DNA from: an uncultured Oscillospiraceae bacterium
GTDB taxonomy: Bacteria; Bacillota; Clostridia; Oscillospirales; Oscillospiraceae
Direction of reading: 5' to 3'
Assembly (NCBI GenBank): GCA_934613505.1
Contig: CAKTTB010000010.1
Location: 1 to 64,000 of the forward strand
Length of the DNA: 64,000 nucleotides
The notes under the pieces were generated by a model, which was not told the DNA's origin, made no database searches, and was given only the letters and a program-made list of their open reading frames with translations. The translations under genes and the position numbers were made by a program. Shown in pieces: positions 25,517-34,144 of this stretch. Numbering within the stretch: the first letter of the stretch is position 1; every line of letters begins with the position of its first letter.

Positions 25517-26878
25517 ATGAAAACGCTGATTCGAAACGCGCAGGCCGTCGTCACCGTCGACGCCGAGGACCGCGTTCTGCATAACGCCAACATTCTGATC
25601 GAGGATCGCGTCATCCGCTACATCGGCACAGAACCGCAGCCCGCCGATCAGGTCATCGACGCGTCGCACTGCTTCGTCTATCCGGGTCTTATTAACACGC
25701 ACCACCATCTCTACCAGACGTTCACCCGCAATCTGCCGCAGGTGCAGAAAATGGAGCTGTTCCCGTGGCTGGTCACACTATATGAGATCTGGCGCGGCCT
25801 GGACGAGGACTGCATCTATGACAGCTCGCTCATCGGCATTGGCGAGCTGATGCGCTACGGCTGCACGACCTGCATGGATCACCATTATGTGTTCCCCAGA
25901 ACAGGCTCCGAGCACTTCATTGACCAGCAGTTCCGCGCGGCTGACACACTGGGGGTCCGCTTCCACGCCACACGCGGCAGCATGTCCCGCGGCAAAAGCG
26001 ACGGCGGTCTGCCGCCCGACGATCTGGTGCAGGACGTCGACACGATTCTGTCTGACAGCGAGCGGCTCGTCAAAAAATTCCACGATACCACGCAGTTTTC
26101 CATGCACCAAGTCGCGCTGGCTCCCTGTTCGCCGTTCAGCGTCACGACGCAGCTGCTCAAGGATTCTGCCGTGCTTGCCCGGCAGCTCGGCGTAAGGCTC
26201 CATACGCACCTCTGCGAGACCATCGACGAGGAGAATTTCACGCTTCAGGCCGTCGGCATGCGGCCGCTGGAGTATATGGAATCGTGCGGCTGGGTCGGCC
26301 CGGACGTGTGGTATGCGCACGGCATCCACTTTAACGATGACGAATTGAAGTTTCTGGCCAGAACCGGGACCGGCGTTGCGCACTGCCCCGTTTCCAACAT
26401 GAAGCTGGCCTCCGGCGTATGCCGGGTGCCGGACATGCTGAAGCTCGGCGTTCCCATCGGCCTGGCCGTCGACGGCTCCGCTTCGAACGACTGCTCCAAC
26501 CTGATGGCAGAGATCCGCGCCGCGTACCTGCTGCACCGCCTGCACGCAAGCGCCAACGCGCCGACCGGATATGAGCTTCTCAAGATGGCGACCATGGGCA
26601 GCGCAAGGCTGCTTGGCCGCGAGAAGGAGATCGGCAGTCTCGAGGTCGGCAAGGCGGCAGATCTGTTTATGATCGACGTCGATATCCCGGATCTTGTCGG
26701 CGCAAAGAAGGATCCGGCGTGCCTGCTCGGCACCGTCGGCTATTCCCGCCCGGCAAAGATGGTCATGGTCAACGGAAAGGTCGTCGTAGAGGACGGGCAG
26801 CTGCTCGGCATTGATGAAGAAGCCGTGCGCGTACACGCAAGCGGGCTGGTCGATACCATGCTGAAGAAAGCGGAATAA
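25517..26878 (+). CDS. 8-oxoguanine deaminase-like amidohydrolase (TrzN/AtzB group)
   Basis: 453 residues, cytosine-deaminase-like amidohydrolase fold. INTHHHLYQTFTRN supplies the HxH metal ligands; HTHLCET, AHGIHF, HCPVSNMKLASG and VDGSASND give the later His and Asp ligands. The GSMSRGKSDGGLPPDDLVQD loop is characteristic of 8-oxoguanine deaminases and hydroxyatrazine-type hydrolases. Likely reaction: hydrolytic deamination of an oxidised purine. ATG at 25517 with AGAAAGGA upstream; the open frame before it lacks a start signal. Confidence 0.82.
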   Translation: MKTLIRNAQAVVTVDAEDRVLHNANILIEDRVIRYIGTEPQPADQVIDASHCFVYPGLINTHHHLYQTFTRNLPQVQKMELFPWLVTLYEIWRGLDEDCIYDSSLIGIGELMRYGCTTCMDHHYVFPRTGSEHFIDQQFRAADTLGVRFHATRGSMSRGKSDGGLPPDDLVQDVDTILSDSERLVKKFHDTTQFSMHQVALAPCSPFSVTTQLLKDSAVLARQLGVRLHTHLCETIDEENFTLQAVGMRPLEYMESCGWVGPDVWYAHGIHFNDDELKFLARTGTGVAHCPVSNMKLASGVCRVPDMLKLGVPIGLAVDGSASNDCSNLMAEIRAAYLLHRLHASANAPTGYELLKMATMGSARLLGREKEIGSLEVGKAADLFMIDVDIPDLVGAKKDPACLLGTVGYSRPAKMVMVNGKVVVEDGQLLGIDEEAVRVHASGLVDTMLKKAE

Positions 26879-26890
26879 GGAGGGTCTGAC

Positions 26891-27640
26891 ATGCTGAGAG
26901 ATCTGAACAGCTTTACATGGGATGAATTTGCCGCGCTGGATCCGCACGAGCTGACCTATGTGCTCCCCATCGGGGCGCTGGAACAGCACGGGCGCCATCT
27001 GGCGCTCGGCGCGGACGATTTTATCCTGCGCTGCGTGATGGACGAGCTGCACAAGGATGCGGAGATCCCCGACCAGATGATCTGCCTGCCTGCGATCCAC
27101 TATGGAAACAGCCATGAGCATATCGGCTACCGCGGCGTGATCTCCCTGCGCTGCGACACGATCGTCTGCATCGTCCGCGATATCCTGCAATGCATGAAGG
27201 AGCACGGGATCCCGCGGCTGGCCGTGATCAACTCCCACGGCGGCAACACCGCCCTGCTGGAAGCCTATGCGCAGGAGTGGGAGCACGAGTTCGGGATCAA
27301 GGTCTACACCATCAGCTTCTGGAGCCCGTGGTTCTTCCGCGGCGCGAAGCTCGACGTCGAGACGCCGCTGGCACTGGAGATCCACGCGGGCGAAATGGAG
27401 ACCTCCATTCTGGAATACGGCATGCCCGAAGCTGTCCGCCCGGAGAAGGCAACGCCGGAGATGGACAACCCCGTGGAGCTGAAGGATTACTACTGCGGCT
27501 GGAACACGATCGAGATCGCACCCGGCAACGGGCAGATGGGCATGGCGTCCCGCGCGACCCCGGAAAAGGGAAAGCAGATCCTGACGTATATGGAAAATAG
27601 AATTAAAGGCTGTTTAATTGACATAGCCGGAAAAAAATGA
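26891..27640 (+). CDS. creatininase-family amidohydrolase
   Basis: 249 residues. LPIGALEQHGRHLALGADDF and INSHGGNTALL are the metal-binding signatures of the creatininase family, whose members open cyclic amides (creatinine, a flavin/F420 precursor amide, some hydantoin-like rings). It begins 12 bp after the deaminase with AAGGAGG. Its place beside two cyclic-amide hydrolases and an importer suggests a stepwise ring-opening route for an imported heterocycle; this is inference. Confidence 0.88.
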   Translation: MLRDLNSFTWDEFAALDPHELTYVLPIGALEQHGRHLALGADDFILRCVMDELHKDAEIPDQMICLPAIHYGNSHEHIGYRGVISLRCDTIVCIVRDILQCMKEHGIPRLAVINSHGGNTALLEAYAQEWEHEFGIKVYTISFWSPWFFRGAKLDVETPLALEIHAGEMETSILEYGMPEAVRPEKATPEMDNPVELKDYYCGWNTIEIAPGNGQMGMASRATPEKGKQILTYMENRIKGCLIDIAGKK

Positions 27641-27646
27641 TAGAAT
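27618..27646 (+). promoter_or_regulatory. promoter of the GntR regulator gene
   Basis: -35 TTGACA (27618-27623), 17-bp spacer, -10 TAGAAT (27641-27646). The -35 and spacer lie inside the end of the creatininase-like gene. It gives the regulator its own transcript. Confidence 0.7.
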
Positions 27647-27733
27647 TACAGAAAATCTAGTACATTCGGTGCGGGAATCTGTGCTTTTCAGGCCGGAGCT
27701 TCCCGCCAGGACACTGCTTACAGAGGGACAAGT

Positions 27734-28477
27734 ATGGAGAACAAGTTTGATGATGTGATCAAACGCGGCAAGACGCTGTCCGAGCAAGTGTATGATGCGC
27801 TTTACAGCTACATCAGCCAGCTCCCGGAAAACGGCACGCGTCTGCCGTCCGAGGACGACCTCGCAAAAAAATATGGGGTCAGCCGCGCCATTATCCGCGA
27901 AGCCTGCAACCAGCTCCGCATGGAGGGCTGCATCTCCAAGCGCAATGGCCGCGGTATGTCCGGTCATCCCTCCGCATGCAGACTAAAAAACAGAATCGAT
28001 TTGGTCTCCGATTTCCGGAAGCTGATCGCGCAGAGCTGCGAGCATGTCGATCTGCTCGTCTCCGACGTCAGCATTCAGGACACGCGCACCTATCAGAGCT
28101 TGTTCCCTACCGATCCGGTCTGCGGCGAGGTCTTCTGCATGACGTGGACGTATTATGGCGACGGCGATCCACTCATCCTCGGCAAATTTGAGATCCCGCT
28201 CTCCTCGTTCCGTACTATCCCAGCTCTGGACTTCAGCGTCCATGATCTGACGGAGTTCAGCGAAGCGTATCTGAAGATTCCGATTGCCTTCTGCGCCATG
28301 CAGATCCATTGCGCGATCGATCCGCAGACCGCGGAGATCTTCAGCATCGACCCGAACCGCCCGATGCAGTGCTGGCGCGAGACACTCTATGATCTGGAGG
28401 ATCATTCCGCCGGCCGCAGCCTATTCTACCTGCACCCCGACAAGATGGTCATGTCCGTGCTGACAAAATTCCAGTAA
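27734..28477 (+). CDS. GntR-family (HutC/UTRA type) transcriptional regulator
   Basis: 247 residues. Winged helix at about 12-78 (LSEQVYDALYSYI, LPSEDDLAKKYGVSRAIIREA), followed by a UTRA-like ligand domain (residues about 95-245). A likely local regulator of the importer and amidohydrolase genes, sensing a substrate or product. It has its own promoter and is the last gene of the cluster. Confidence 0.88.
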   Translation: MENKFDDVIKRGKTLSEQVYDALYSYISQLPENGTRLPSEDDLAKKYGVSRAIIREACNQLRMEGCISKRNGRGMSGHPSACRLKNRIDLVSDFRKLIAQSCEHVDLLVSDVSIQDTRTYQSLFPTDPVCGEVFCMTWTYYGDGDPLILGKFEIPLSSFRTIPALDFSVHDLTEFSEAYLKIPIAFCAMQIHCAIDPQTAEIFSIDPNRPMQCWRETLYDLEDHSAGRSLFYLHPDKMVMSVLTKFQ

Positions 28478-28498
28478 TTCTATCACCCCAAACGCATC

Positions 28499-28576
28499 AA
28501 GCCCCCGGAAGGGACGCTTGGGAAAGGCCAGCCGCCCGCAGGCCTTTCCCCGGTGTCCCGGGCGGGGGCTTTTTAT
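28499..28576 (+). terminator. intrinsic terminator
   Basis: Long hairpin AAGCCCCCG ... CGGGGGCTTTTTATTT with an internal GGGAAAGGCC / GGCCTTTCCC stem. Ends the GntR transcript. Confidence 0.85.
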
Positions 28577-28657
28577 TTGCGCCCACAAAAATGTGCTGAT
28601 CCGCCCGGCTGGATTGTTATATGGATGAGGCCTCAAAGAAACGGAGAAACGGGATCG

Positions 28658-29116
28658 ATGAAACGAGAACAGGTGCTGGCGCTTTATGATGCGTATGCGG
28701 ACGGGGTTTACCGGGTGGCACTCGGGTATCTGCGGTCGACGCATGATGCGGAGGACGCGGTGCAGGCGGTATTCTGCAAGCTGTTGGAGCAGGATCTGAC
28801 CATCTGGCCCGGGCGGGAACGCGCGTTTCTGACAAAGCTGACGGTCAACCACTGCAAGAATCAGCTCTCGGCGGCAAAGCGGTTCGCGCCGGAGCCGCCG
28901 GACGAGCTTGACCTGCCTGCGGAGCCGGAGGACCGCGCGCTTTTTCGCGCCGTGATGGAGCTGCCGGAAAAATACCGGCTCGTCGTGGTGCTGCACTGTC
29001 TGGAGGGGTATTCCTTCTCCGAGATCGCGGGGTTCCTGCACATCACTGCTTCTGCCGTTTCCATGCGCCTGCACCGGGCGCGAAAGCTTTTGAACGAACA
29101 ACTCGGGAGGGATTGA
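28658..29116 (+). CDS. RNA polymerase ECF sigma factor (module 1)
   Basis: 152 residues. Region 2 at about 8-70 (YADGVYRVALGYLRSTHDAEDAVQAVF) and region 4 at 100-150 (LPEKYRLVVVLHCLEGYSFSEIAGFL, then SAVSMRLHRARKLL). ATG at 28658 was preferred over upstream starts because the family begins at MKREQVLALYD. It is followed one base later by a membrane protein that probably acts as its anti-sigma partner. Confidence 0.88.
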   Translation: MKREQVLALYDAYADGVYRVALGYLRSTHDAEDAVQAVFCKLLEQDLTIWPGRERAFLTKLTVNHCKNQLSAAKRFAPEPPDELDLPAEPEDRALFRAVMELPEKYRLVVVLHCLEGYSFSEIAGFLHITASAVSMRLHRARKLLNEQLGRD

Positions 29117-29117
29117 C

Positions 29118-30068
29118 ATGGAACAGAGCTTCAATCATCTCGCGGACGCCGTCCGTCTGCCGGAGAGCAGCCGGGCGCGCATCCGCACGCAGATCGCCTC
29201 CCACCGGAAAGAACAGGAGGCTTCTACTGTGAAACAACCGAAAAAACATCTGCCGCGGCTGGCCGTGGCGGCAATCATCATCGCAGCGGCGCTGACCCTG
29301 ACGGCGGCGGCTGCGGCGGTCATCCACCAGTTCCGGAACGACATCCTCATTTCGGATCTCAGCGAGATCCCGGAGCCGACGGGCGACGCGCCGACGGCCG
29401 TAGCCGTGGCCGAACCGGCGAGCGACCGCAAAGCGCCGAAAACGCTGGCCGAACGGCTCGCCGACGGCCCAGAGATCACGCTGGAGGAGTGGCGGAACGG
29501 CGAAAAGATCGGCGGCACGACCTCGCACCTGTACGGCGGGTGGGATCATGCGGAGCTGATCAGTGACGATCCGGCTCTTTGCATCCGCCGCATCACGCGC
29601 GAGGAGGACGGCGCGGAGAAAATGCAGTACATGGCTGCCGATCCCGCCGCCCTTCTGCCCGTGCTGACCGGAAATATCCGCTTCGATCTGACGTGGCTCT
29701 CGGAAAACTACAAGGCCGTCAGCCTGGACGATCAGGCGTTTATCATCCGGGACGAGGACGGCGGCTTCGTCAGCGAATACTTCTGGGCGGCCTATGGCGC
29801 AAGCGACGGAACCGGCTGGATACGGCTGGAGATCGTCCATGACACGACATGGAACATGTCGCCGACCTATATTGTGGACGGCACGTTTGAGGAAGCATAT
29901 TATTACACAACGGCAGACGGGTATGAATTTCTCATCACCGCAGACGGCGATACCGTCTGGGCGGACTGCACGACCGCAAAGACGAGCGTCAGCCTGTACG
30001 GCGCGTATCTGACCACCGCCGACATCGAGCAGATCGCCGAGCACCTCGCAGTCTCGATCGCGGACTGA
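29118..30068 (+). CDS. single-pass membrane protein, probable anti-sigma partner
   Basis: 316 residues: about 50 cytoplasmic residues, one helix (AVAAIIIAAALTLTAAAAAV, about 52-72), then a 240-residue outer domain of unknown family ending in a DUF4367-like beta-rich segment (TTADGYEFLITADGDTVWAD). The position directly after the sigma gene is the basis for the anti-sigma role; no zinc-binding motif is visible in the cytoplasmic part. Confidence 0.6.
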   Translation: MEQSFNHLADAVRLPESSRARIRTQIASHRKEQEASTVKQPKKHLPRLAVAAIIIAAALTLTAAAAAVIHQFRNDILISDLSEIPEPTGDAPTAVAVAEPASDRKAPKTLAERLADGPEITLEEWRNGEKIGGTTSHLYGGWDHAELISDDPALCIRRITREEDGAEKMQYMAADPAALLPVLTGNIRFDLTWLSENYKAVSLDDQAFIIRDEDGGFVSEYFWAAYGASDGTGWIRLEIVHDTTWNMSPTYIVDGTFEEAYYYTTADGYEFLITADGDTVWADCTTAKTSVSLYGAYLTTADIEQIAEHLAVSIAD

Positions 30069-30088
30069 GTGAAAAACGCGGCATCCGG

Positions 30089-30118
30089 TTGACTTTCCTG
30101 CCGCCTCCCGGCTATACT
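30089..30118 (+). promoter_or_regulatory. promoter
   Basis: TTGACT (30089-30094), 18-bp spacer, TATACT (30113-30118), 28 bp before the SWIM-type pseudogene. Confidence 0.65.
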
Positions 30119-30145
30119 GTAAAAAAGCCGAAGGGAGGACACCGG

Positions 30146-31090
30146 ATGCTTGCGAACGGATGGCAGACATTATTCAAGCCGCATATTCTTGACCGCGGTG
30201 AGGCCTACTGGCAGCAGGGTCACGTTGCGGAGCTGCACCGCACCCCGGACGGCATACAGGCTGTTGTGGCAGGCTCTGAGGACTACGAGGTCGAGATTGA
30301 ACTGGACGACGGCATGGTCTGTGACATGTACTGCTCCTGTCATACCGGCAGGGACAGGGCGAGGCTTTGCTGCAGGACTGCTGGGAAGCGCAGCTGCGGC
30401 AGACCGTCCGCCGTTTCCGCGGCGGACGGCGGGAGATCGACTATGCGCACGCAAACGCTTTTTACACGGCGCTGAACCGCTTCCTGACAGACCGGCTCCC
30501 GGCGCTTCTGTGCGCGAAGGCCGTCATGCCCGCATTTTCTCTCGTCTGCGCGGTCTACTGCACCGCGATGGAGGAGGAAGCGGACAGCTCTGACGGCGGC
30601 ATGAATCTGCTGATGCACCCCTGCGAAGATGCATGGCACGATCTCATGTCCGCTGCTTCCGTGCGTCAGTGCGTTGAGATGCACCGCTGGTTTGCCGAGC
30701 AGGTCGTCAGCCGCCCTGACGCATTCGGCATAGACCTGCTCGAAGAGCTCCTGTTCTGCGACGACTGGCCCGCGGAATGTCTCTGGAAAAATCTCGCGCT
30801 GCTCGACGACCTGCTGGAAAAAGCGCCGGACAGAGAATACCGGGCGGCTGGCGGCGTGGGACGCCGAAAAAACGCTGGCGCTCTTTTCCCGCCTGATCGA
30901 TACGCAGATGGCCCGTGCGTATGACCGGGATTCTTACCACAGAACGATCGACCGCGTCCGCATCCTCCGGCGCTATCCGGGCGAAGACCGGACGATCGCC
31001 CGGCTGCTGCAGGGTTGGAAGGAACGCTATCCGCGCAGAACCGCGATGCTGGATGAACTGAATAAGGCAAAGTGGGCAGGCAGACTGTAA
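30146..31090 (+). pseudogene. SWIM zinc-finger protein, frameshifted and internally deleted
   Basis: The N-terminus (MLANGWQTLFKPHILDRGEA through MVCDMYCSC) is that of SWIM zinc-finger proteins, but the C-x-H half of the finger is missing. The frame changes near 30340-30350 and the rest (SYRQGQGEALLQDCWEAQLR onward) continues in frame 1. It then changes back near 30840, where RLAAWDAEKTLALFSRLIDT resumes in frame 2 and runs to 31090. At least one internal deletion and two frameshifts, so not functional. The promoter and AGGGAGG ribosome site remain intact, suggesting recent decay. Confidence 0.75.
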
Positions 31091-31094
31091 AGAA

Positions 31095-31130
31095 GCGCCG
31101 GAGCGGATGTAAATTCATCCGCTCCGGCGC
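31095..31130. terminator. bidirectional hairpin between convergent genes
   Basis: Perfect 15-bp stem (GCGCCGGAGCGGATG at 31095-31109, complement at 31116-31130) with a 6-nt loop. No good T-run on either side, so possibly a processing or weak termination site. Confidence 0.6.
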
Positions 31131-31144
31131 GATATGCTGTTGCG

Positions 31145-31978
31145 TTAATTTTGGTCGGCAAAGGGGCAGTCATAGAGGATATAGACATCGAAGCCGTCAT
31201 GCGCGCCCTGCACGGTGAACCAGCGCGCTTCTACCAGGATGACCTCGGGGTTCGAAGCGTCGTAATAGACCTCGACTTCACCATCGTTGCTTGCGAGCGT
31301 GCCCTTCGGGACGGTATCGTCTCCGCTGAACGCCGCTGTTCCCGCGAGCGTGAAGCCGTCCGGCACGGCTCCCTCGATCTGTATTCCGTACTGCTCATAG
31401 ATCTTCTCATAATACGCTTCGATCACGTCCGGGTCCTCGCCGGAATACCACGCGCTCCACATGGAAATATAGTAATTCCCGTCAAAGCACACCAGCTTTT
31501 TCCCGCGGAGCCGTTCGTCCACGTACCGGGTGTAGGCGTTATGCGGCGGCGTGCTGACGAGCGTCCCGGTTTCGTCGACGGTTCCGTCGGTTCTTACCTC
31601 CTGATATACATAGATCCACTCCGGGATATCCGGGTTGGTATAATATGCACAATCTTCAAAGCCATTGTCAACGTCGGTCGTCCCGGCATATGTGAAGCCG
31701 TCCGGCAGCTCCTCGGAGCTGGCCAGATGCGATGAGATCACATACGTTCTGCCGTTGACCGCGACGCGCGGAGGGCCGCCGTAGTCGGTCGTTCCCTCCT
31801 GCGGGGTCGACGGCTTCTGCGAAAATGCAGGGATCGCCGCAAGGAGCAGGCACAGGCAGGCTGCGGCTGCCGCCCATGCTATCCAGCCGCGTCTTTTCCG
31901 AAGCGGCTTTCTGTCAGCAGCTTCCACATAGGCCGGATCAGCCAGCTCCAGCTTGTCCAGCAGCTCGTTTCCTCTCAT
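31145..31978 (-). CDS. membrane protein of sigma module 2, probable anti-sigma partner
   Basis: 277 residues: short cytoplasmic part, helix at about 32-52 (GWIAWAAAAACLCLLLAAIP), and two similar outer segments each with a PDGFT(Y/L)AGT motif (near 100 and 205), which suggests a duplicated DUF4367-like fold. It overlaps the preceding sigma gene by 4 bases. Anti-sigma activity is inferred from that pairing. Confidence 0.6.
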   Translation of the reverse strand: MRGNELLDKLELADPAYVEAADRKPLRKRRGWIAWAAAAACLCLLLAAIPAFSQKPSTPQEGTTDYGGPPRVAVNGRTYVISSHLASSEELPDGFTYAGTTDVDNGFEDCAYYTNPDIPEWIYVYQEVRTDGTVDETGTLVSTPPHNAYTRYVDERLRGKKLVCFDGNYYISMWSAWYSGEDPDVIEAYYEKIYEQYGIQIEGAVPDGFTLAGTAAFSGDDTVPKGTLASNDGEVEVYYDASNPEVILVEARWFTVQGAHDGFDVYILYDCPFADQN

Positions 31979-32535
31979 ATCGTGTAACCCTCCTGTTCCA
32001 GATATGTCCGCAGCCCATTCCGGCAGCGGAACAGCGTGACCTTTACCTTGCTTTCAGAGCAGTCGAAACGGGCGGCGATGTCTGCAATGGGATCCAGATA
32101 CCAGTACCGGCGGAGGAACATGTTCCGCTTCTCCGCGCTGAGACTGCCGAGAAACCCGTTGATCGCGTCGCGCAGCATCCCCTCCTCCATGCGGCACGCG
32201 GCATCATCGGGTGCCGGGATGCACTGCTCCATCTCCGCGCTGAGCTCACAGATGAACGCGCTGCGCTTCAGCCGGCTGCGGTCGCGGCAGCAATTCAGGG
32301 AGAGATGGCGCACGATCCGCGCGAGGAACGCGTAGAAATAGCTCCGCGGCTCGTGGGGCGGGATGGTGTTCCACGCTTCCATATAGGTATCGCTTTCGCA
32401 TTCCTCCGCGGTCTGCCGGTCGCAAACGATCCCATGTGCCAGCGCGCGCAGGCGGCTGCCGTATTTCTCCGTTGTGTTCCGGATCGCGTCTTCGTCGCGC
32501 CGCAGGTACAAATCAACGATCTGATCATCGTCCAA
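31975..32535 (-). CDS. RNA polymerase ECF sigma factor (module 2)
   Basis: 186 residues. Start MDDDQIVDLYLRRDEDAI, region 2 with CESDTYMEAWNTIPP, and region 4 with FLRRYWYLDPIADIAARFDC and SKVKVTLFRCRNGLR. This belongs to a sigma group common in gut Clostridia, distinct from module 1. It is convergent with module 1 and transcribed from an extended -10 promoter at 32628. Confidence 0.88.
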   Translation of the reverse strand: MDDDQIVDLYLRRDEDAIRNTTEKYGSRLRALAHGIVCDRQTAEECESDTYMEAWNTIPPHEPRSYFYAFLARIVRHLSLNCCRDRSRLKRSAFICELSAEMEQCIPAPDDAACRMEEGMLRDAINGFLGSLSAEKRNMFLRRYWYLDPIADIAARFDCSESKVKVTLFRCRNGLRTYLEQEGYTI

Positions 32536-32622
32536 GGCTTTTCGCTCCTTTCCTGTTGGTTTGAAGGGCCTTCACCCGGATAAGCACCGTTTGGAACTGG
32601 GAGGTTACACGGGTTCAGGAGA

Positions 32623-32651
32623 ATTATAGCAGAAAAATCGGAGCATTTCGA
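32623..32651 (-). promoter_or_regulatory. extended -10 promoter of sigma module 2
   Basis: Minus strand TGCTATAAT with -10 TATAAT at 32628-32623 and a weak -35 (TCGAAA) 17 bp upstream. ECF operons are often self-activated; no matching second motif was recognised. Confidence 0.5.
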
Positions 32652-32736
32652 CATTACCGCTGAAAAAGCCAGATACAATCCCTGACCGGGAGGCGTTGCG
32701 GTTCCGCATGTTTTTCTGAGCCATAGTGTCCATTGC

Positions 32737-32765
32737 TTGACAAGCAAAGCTGTCCGGCGTATGAT
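32737..32765 (+). promoter_or_regulatory. promoter of the acetyltransferase operon
   Basis: -35 TTGACA (32737-32742), 17-bp spacer, -10 TATGAT (32760-32765). The start near 32772 leaves only about 6 nt before the ATG of the leader ORF. Confidence 0.75.
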
Positions 32766-32777
32766 AATAATATAATT

Positions 32778-32873
32778 ATGAGCCAGACGCCAAGACGCAG
32801 TGCTGATCCGAAAACCGATCATGCACTGCGTTTTTTCATCTGGAAAACCGGAAAAACGGAGGGACTATCATGA
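32778..32873 (+). CDS. 31-residue leader peptide ORF
   Basis: ATG at 32778 to TGA at 32871-32873: MSQTPRRSADPKTDH followed by ALRFFIWKTGKTEGLS. The frame reads straight through the terminator hairpin and stops at the ATGA overlap with the downstream acetyltransferase start. The message is almost leaderless at its 5' end, with no ribosome site. Interpretation: translation of this ORF controls hairpin formation and so expression of the two acetyltransferases. Confidence 0.55.
   Translation: MSQTPRRSADPKTDHALRFFIWKTGKTEGLS
32795..32836 (+). terminator. intrinsic terminator inside the 5' leader (attenuator)
   Basis: ACGCAGTGC (32795-32803) pairs with GCACTGCG(T) (32823-32831), with an inner GATC/GATC pairing, followed by six T. 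It lies between promoter and first gene with no plus-strand gene before it, so it must either end a short RNA or act as a regulated attenuator. Confidence 0.75.
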
Positions 32874-33388
32874 CATCTGCCTATACCATCGAACGCGCGC
32901 GGCCGGAGGATGCCGCAGCGCTGCTGGACTATCTGAAGATCATCGGCGGCGAGACGGACAATCTCAGCTTCGGCCCGGAGGGCGTGCCGCTGAGCGTCGA
33001 AGCGGAGCAGGATTATCTGCGCGCGCAGTGCGGTTCGGCGGACAATGCGCAGTATCTTGCCAAGGTGGACGGCGAGATCATCGGCACAGCCAGTCTGAAC
33101 CGCAAGCCCGGGCGGATGCGCCACCGCGGAGAGTTCGGCATCAGCCTGAAAAAGGCATGGTGGGGCTGCGGCGCGGCATCCGCGCTCATGGAGGCGATCC
33201 TCGTCTTCGCCAAAGAAAACGGCTTTGAGCAGGTGAATCTTGAGGTACGCAGCGACAACGCCCGCGCCATTCATCTGTACGAGAAATACGGCTTCCGGAA
33301 GCTCTGCACCTTCCCGGCGTTTTTCAAGATCCGCGGTGAAGCGGTCGATTATGACCTCATGAATCTCACACTGGAGCATGCAGAATGA
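32870..33388 (+). CDS. GNAT-family N-acetyltransferase
   Basis: 172 residues with the acetyl-CoA fold: GTASLNRKPGRMRHRGEFGI (strand 4 region), GCGAASALMEAIL (pyrophosphate-binding loop and helix) and LEVRSDNARAIHLYEKYGFR (motif B). Substrate unknown; close to RimJ/spermidine-type GNATs. ACGGAGGG precedes the ATG. It overlaps the next gene by ATGA and the leader ORF at its start, so expression is probably controlled by the attenuator. Confidence 0.9.
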   Translation: MTSAYTIERARPEDAAALLDYLKIIGGETDNLSFGPEGVPLSVEAEQDYLRAQCGSADNAQYLAKVDGEIIGTASLNRKPGRMRHRGEFGISLKKAWWGCGAASALMEAILVFAKENGFEQVNLEVRSDNARAIHLYEKYGFRKLCTFPAFFKIRGEAVDYDLMNLTLEHAE

Positions 33389-34020
33389 GACCGATCGCTG
33401 TCGACCCCAAAACGACTGCGCGCGCAGAAGCCTATGCGCTCTGGATGGATGCGCCCAACCCGATGGTGACATTTTTCAAGACGCTGGACGTGACGCCGCT
33501 CGTCCGTCTCAGCCGCAGGCGCGGGCTGAAATTCAACATGCTCCTGTGCTGGTGCATCGGCAGAGCAGCCAGCGAGATCAAGGAGTTTTATCTGCTCCCC
33601 GTGGGACGCGAGCTTCTGCAGTATGACAGCATCGCGGTCAATACCATCGTGAAGAACAGGACCGGCGAGGTCAGCTCCTGCGATGTGCCGTTTTCGGACA
33701 GCCTTGCCGCGTTCAATGCCGACTATCTGCGCCTGACGCGCGGGACGGCGGAGCGCTGCGAAAACCACGATCTGACAGACAGCATGGTGATCGGCACCTC
33801 CGCCATCGTGGATACCGAGATCGACGGCGCCGTCGGCATGAACAGCGGCATTTTCAATAATCCGTTTCTCATCTGGGGCAGATATCACAAGGGGCTTTTC
33901 AAAACGACGCTGAAGCTCTCGTTCCAGTTCCACCACACGCAGATGGACGGCGCGCACGCGGGGCGCTTTTTGCAGCGGCTGCAGACGTGCATCTATGATC
34001 TGCGCGCGGAAACCGGATAA
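33385..34020 (+). CDS. chloramphenicol acetyltransferase-like protein
   Basis: 211 residues of the CAT fold. The catalytic motif HHTQMDGAHAGRF (family HHxxxDG) is intact near residue 185, and NPFLIWGRYHKG matches the strand preceding it. Classical CAT proteins acetylate chloramphenicol; many gut paralogs of this length have no proven drug substrate. The attenuator upstream is compatible with antibiotic-induced expression, which is inference. Confidence 0.85.
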   Translation: MRPIAVDPKTTARAEAYALWMDAPNPMVTFFKTLDVTPLVRLSRRRGLKFNMLLCWCIGRAASEIKEFYLLPVGRELLQYDSIAVNTIVKNRTGEVSSCDVPFSDSLAAFNADYLRLTRGTAERCENHDLTDSMVIGTSAIVDTEIDGAVGMNSGIFNNPFLIWGRYHKGLFKTTLKLSFQFHHTQMDGAHAGRFLQRLQTCIYDLRAETG

Positions 34021-34026
34021 GCTTCA

Positions 34027-34066
34027 CCGGGGAGGCGCATCAGGACGCCTCTCCGGTTCTTTTTCC
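34027..34066 (+). terminator. intrinsic terminator
   Basis: CCGGGGAGGCG / CGCCTCTCCGG stem with an 8-nt loop and TTCTTTTT tail ends the acetyltransferase operon. Confidence 0.85.
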
Positions 34067-34074
34067 GATGCCGG

Positions 34075-34122
34075 TTGACAGGTGTTTACTTTTGTGGTAT
34101 GCTCGATGCATAACAGTTGTTA
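34075..34122 (+). promoter_or_regulatory. promoter and likely operator of BlaI/BlaR1 pair 2
   Basis: -35 TTGACA (34075-34080), 17-bp spacer, -10 TATGCT (34098-34103). TAACA-GT-TGTTA (34111-34122) is an inverted repeat at the transcription start, well placed for repression by BlaI. The segment before copy 1 at position 4 also has GTTAACA. Confidence 0.65.
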
Positions 34123-34144
34123 ACTTCTATCAGGAGGCGGAACC

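Noticed and set aside
25778..27385. 535-codon minus-strand open frame
   Set aside because: Antisense to the deaminase and creatininase-family genes, which have clear motifs.
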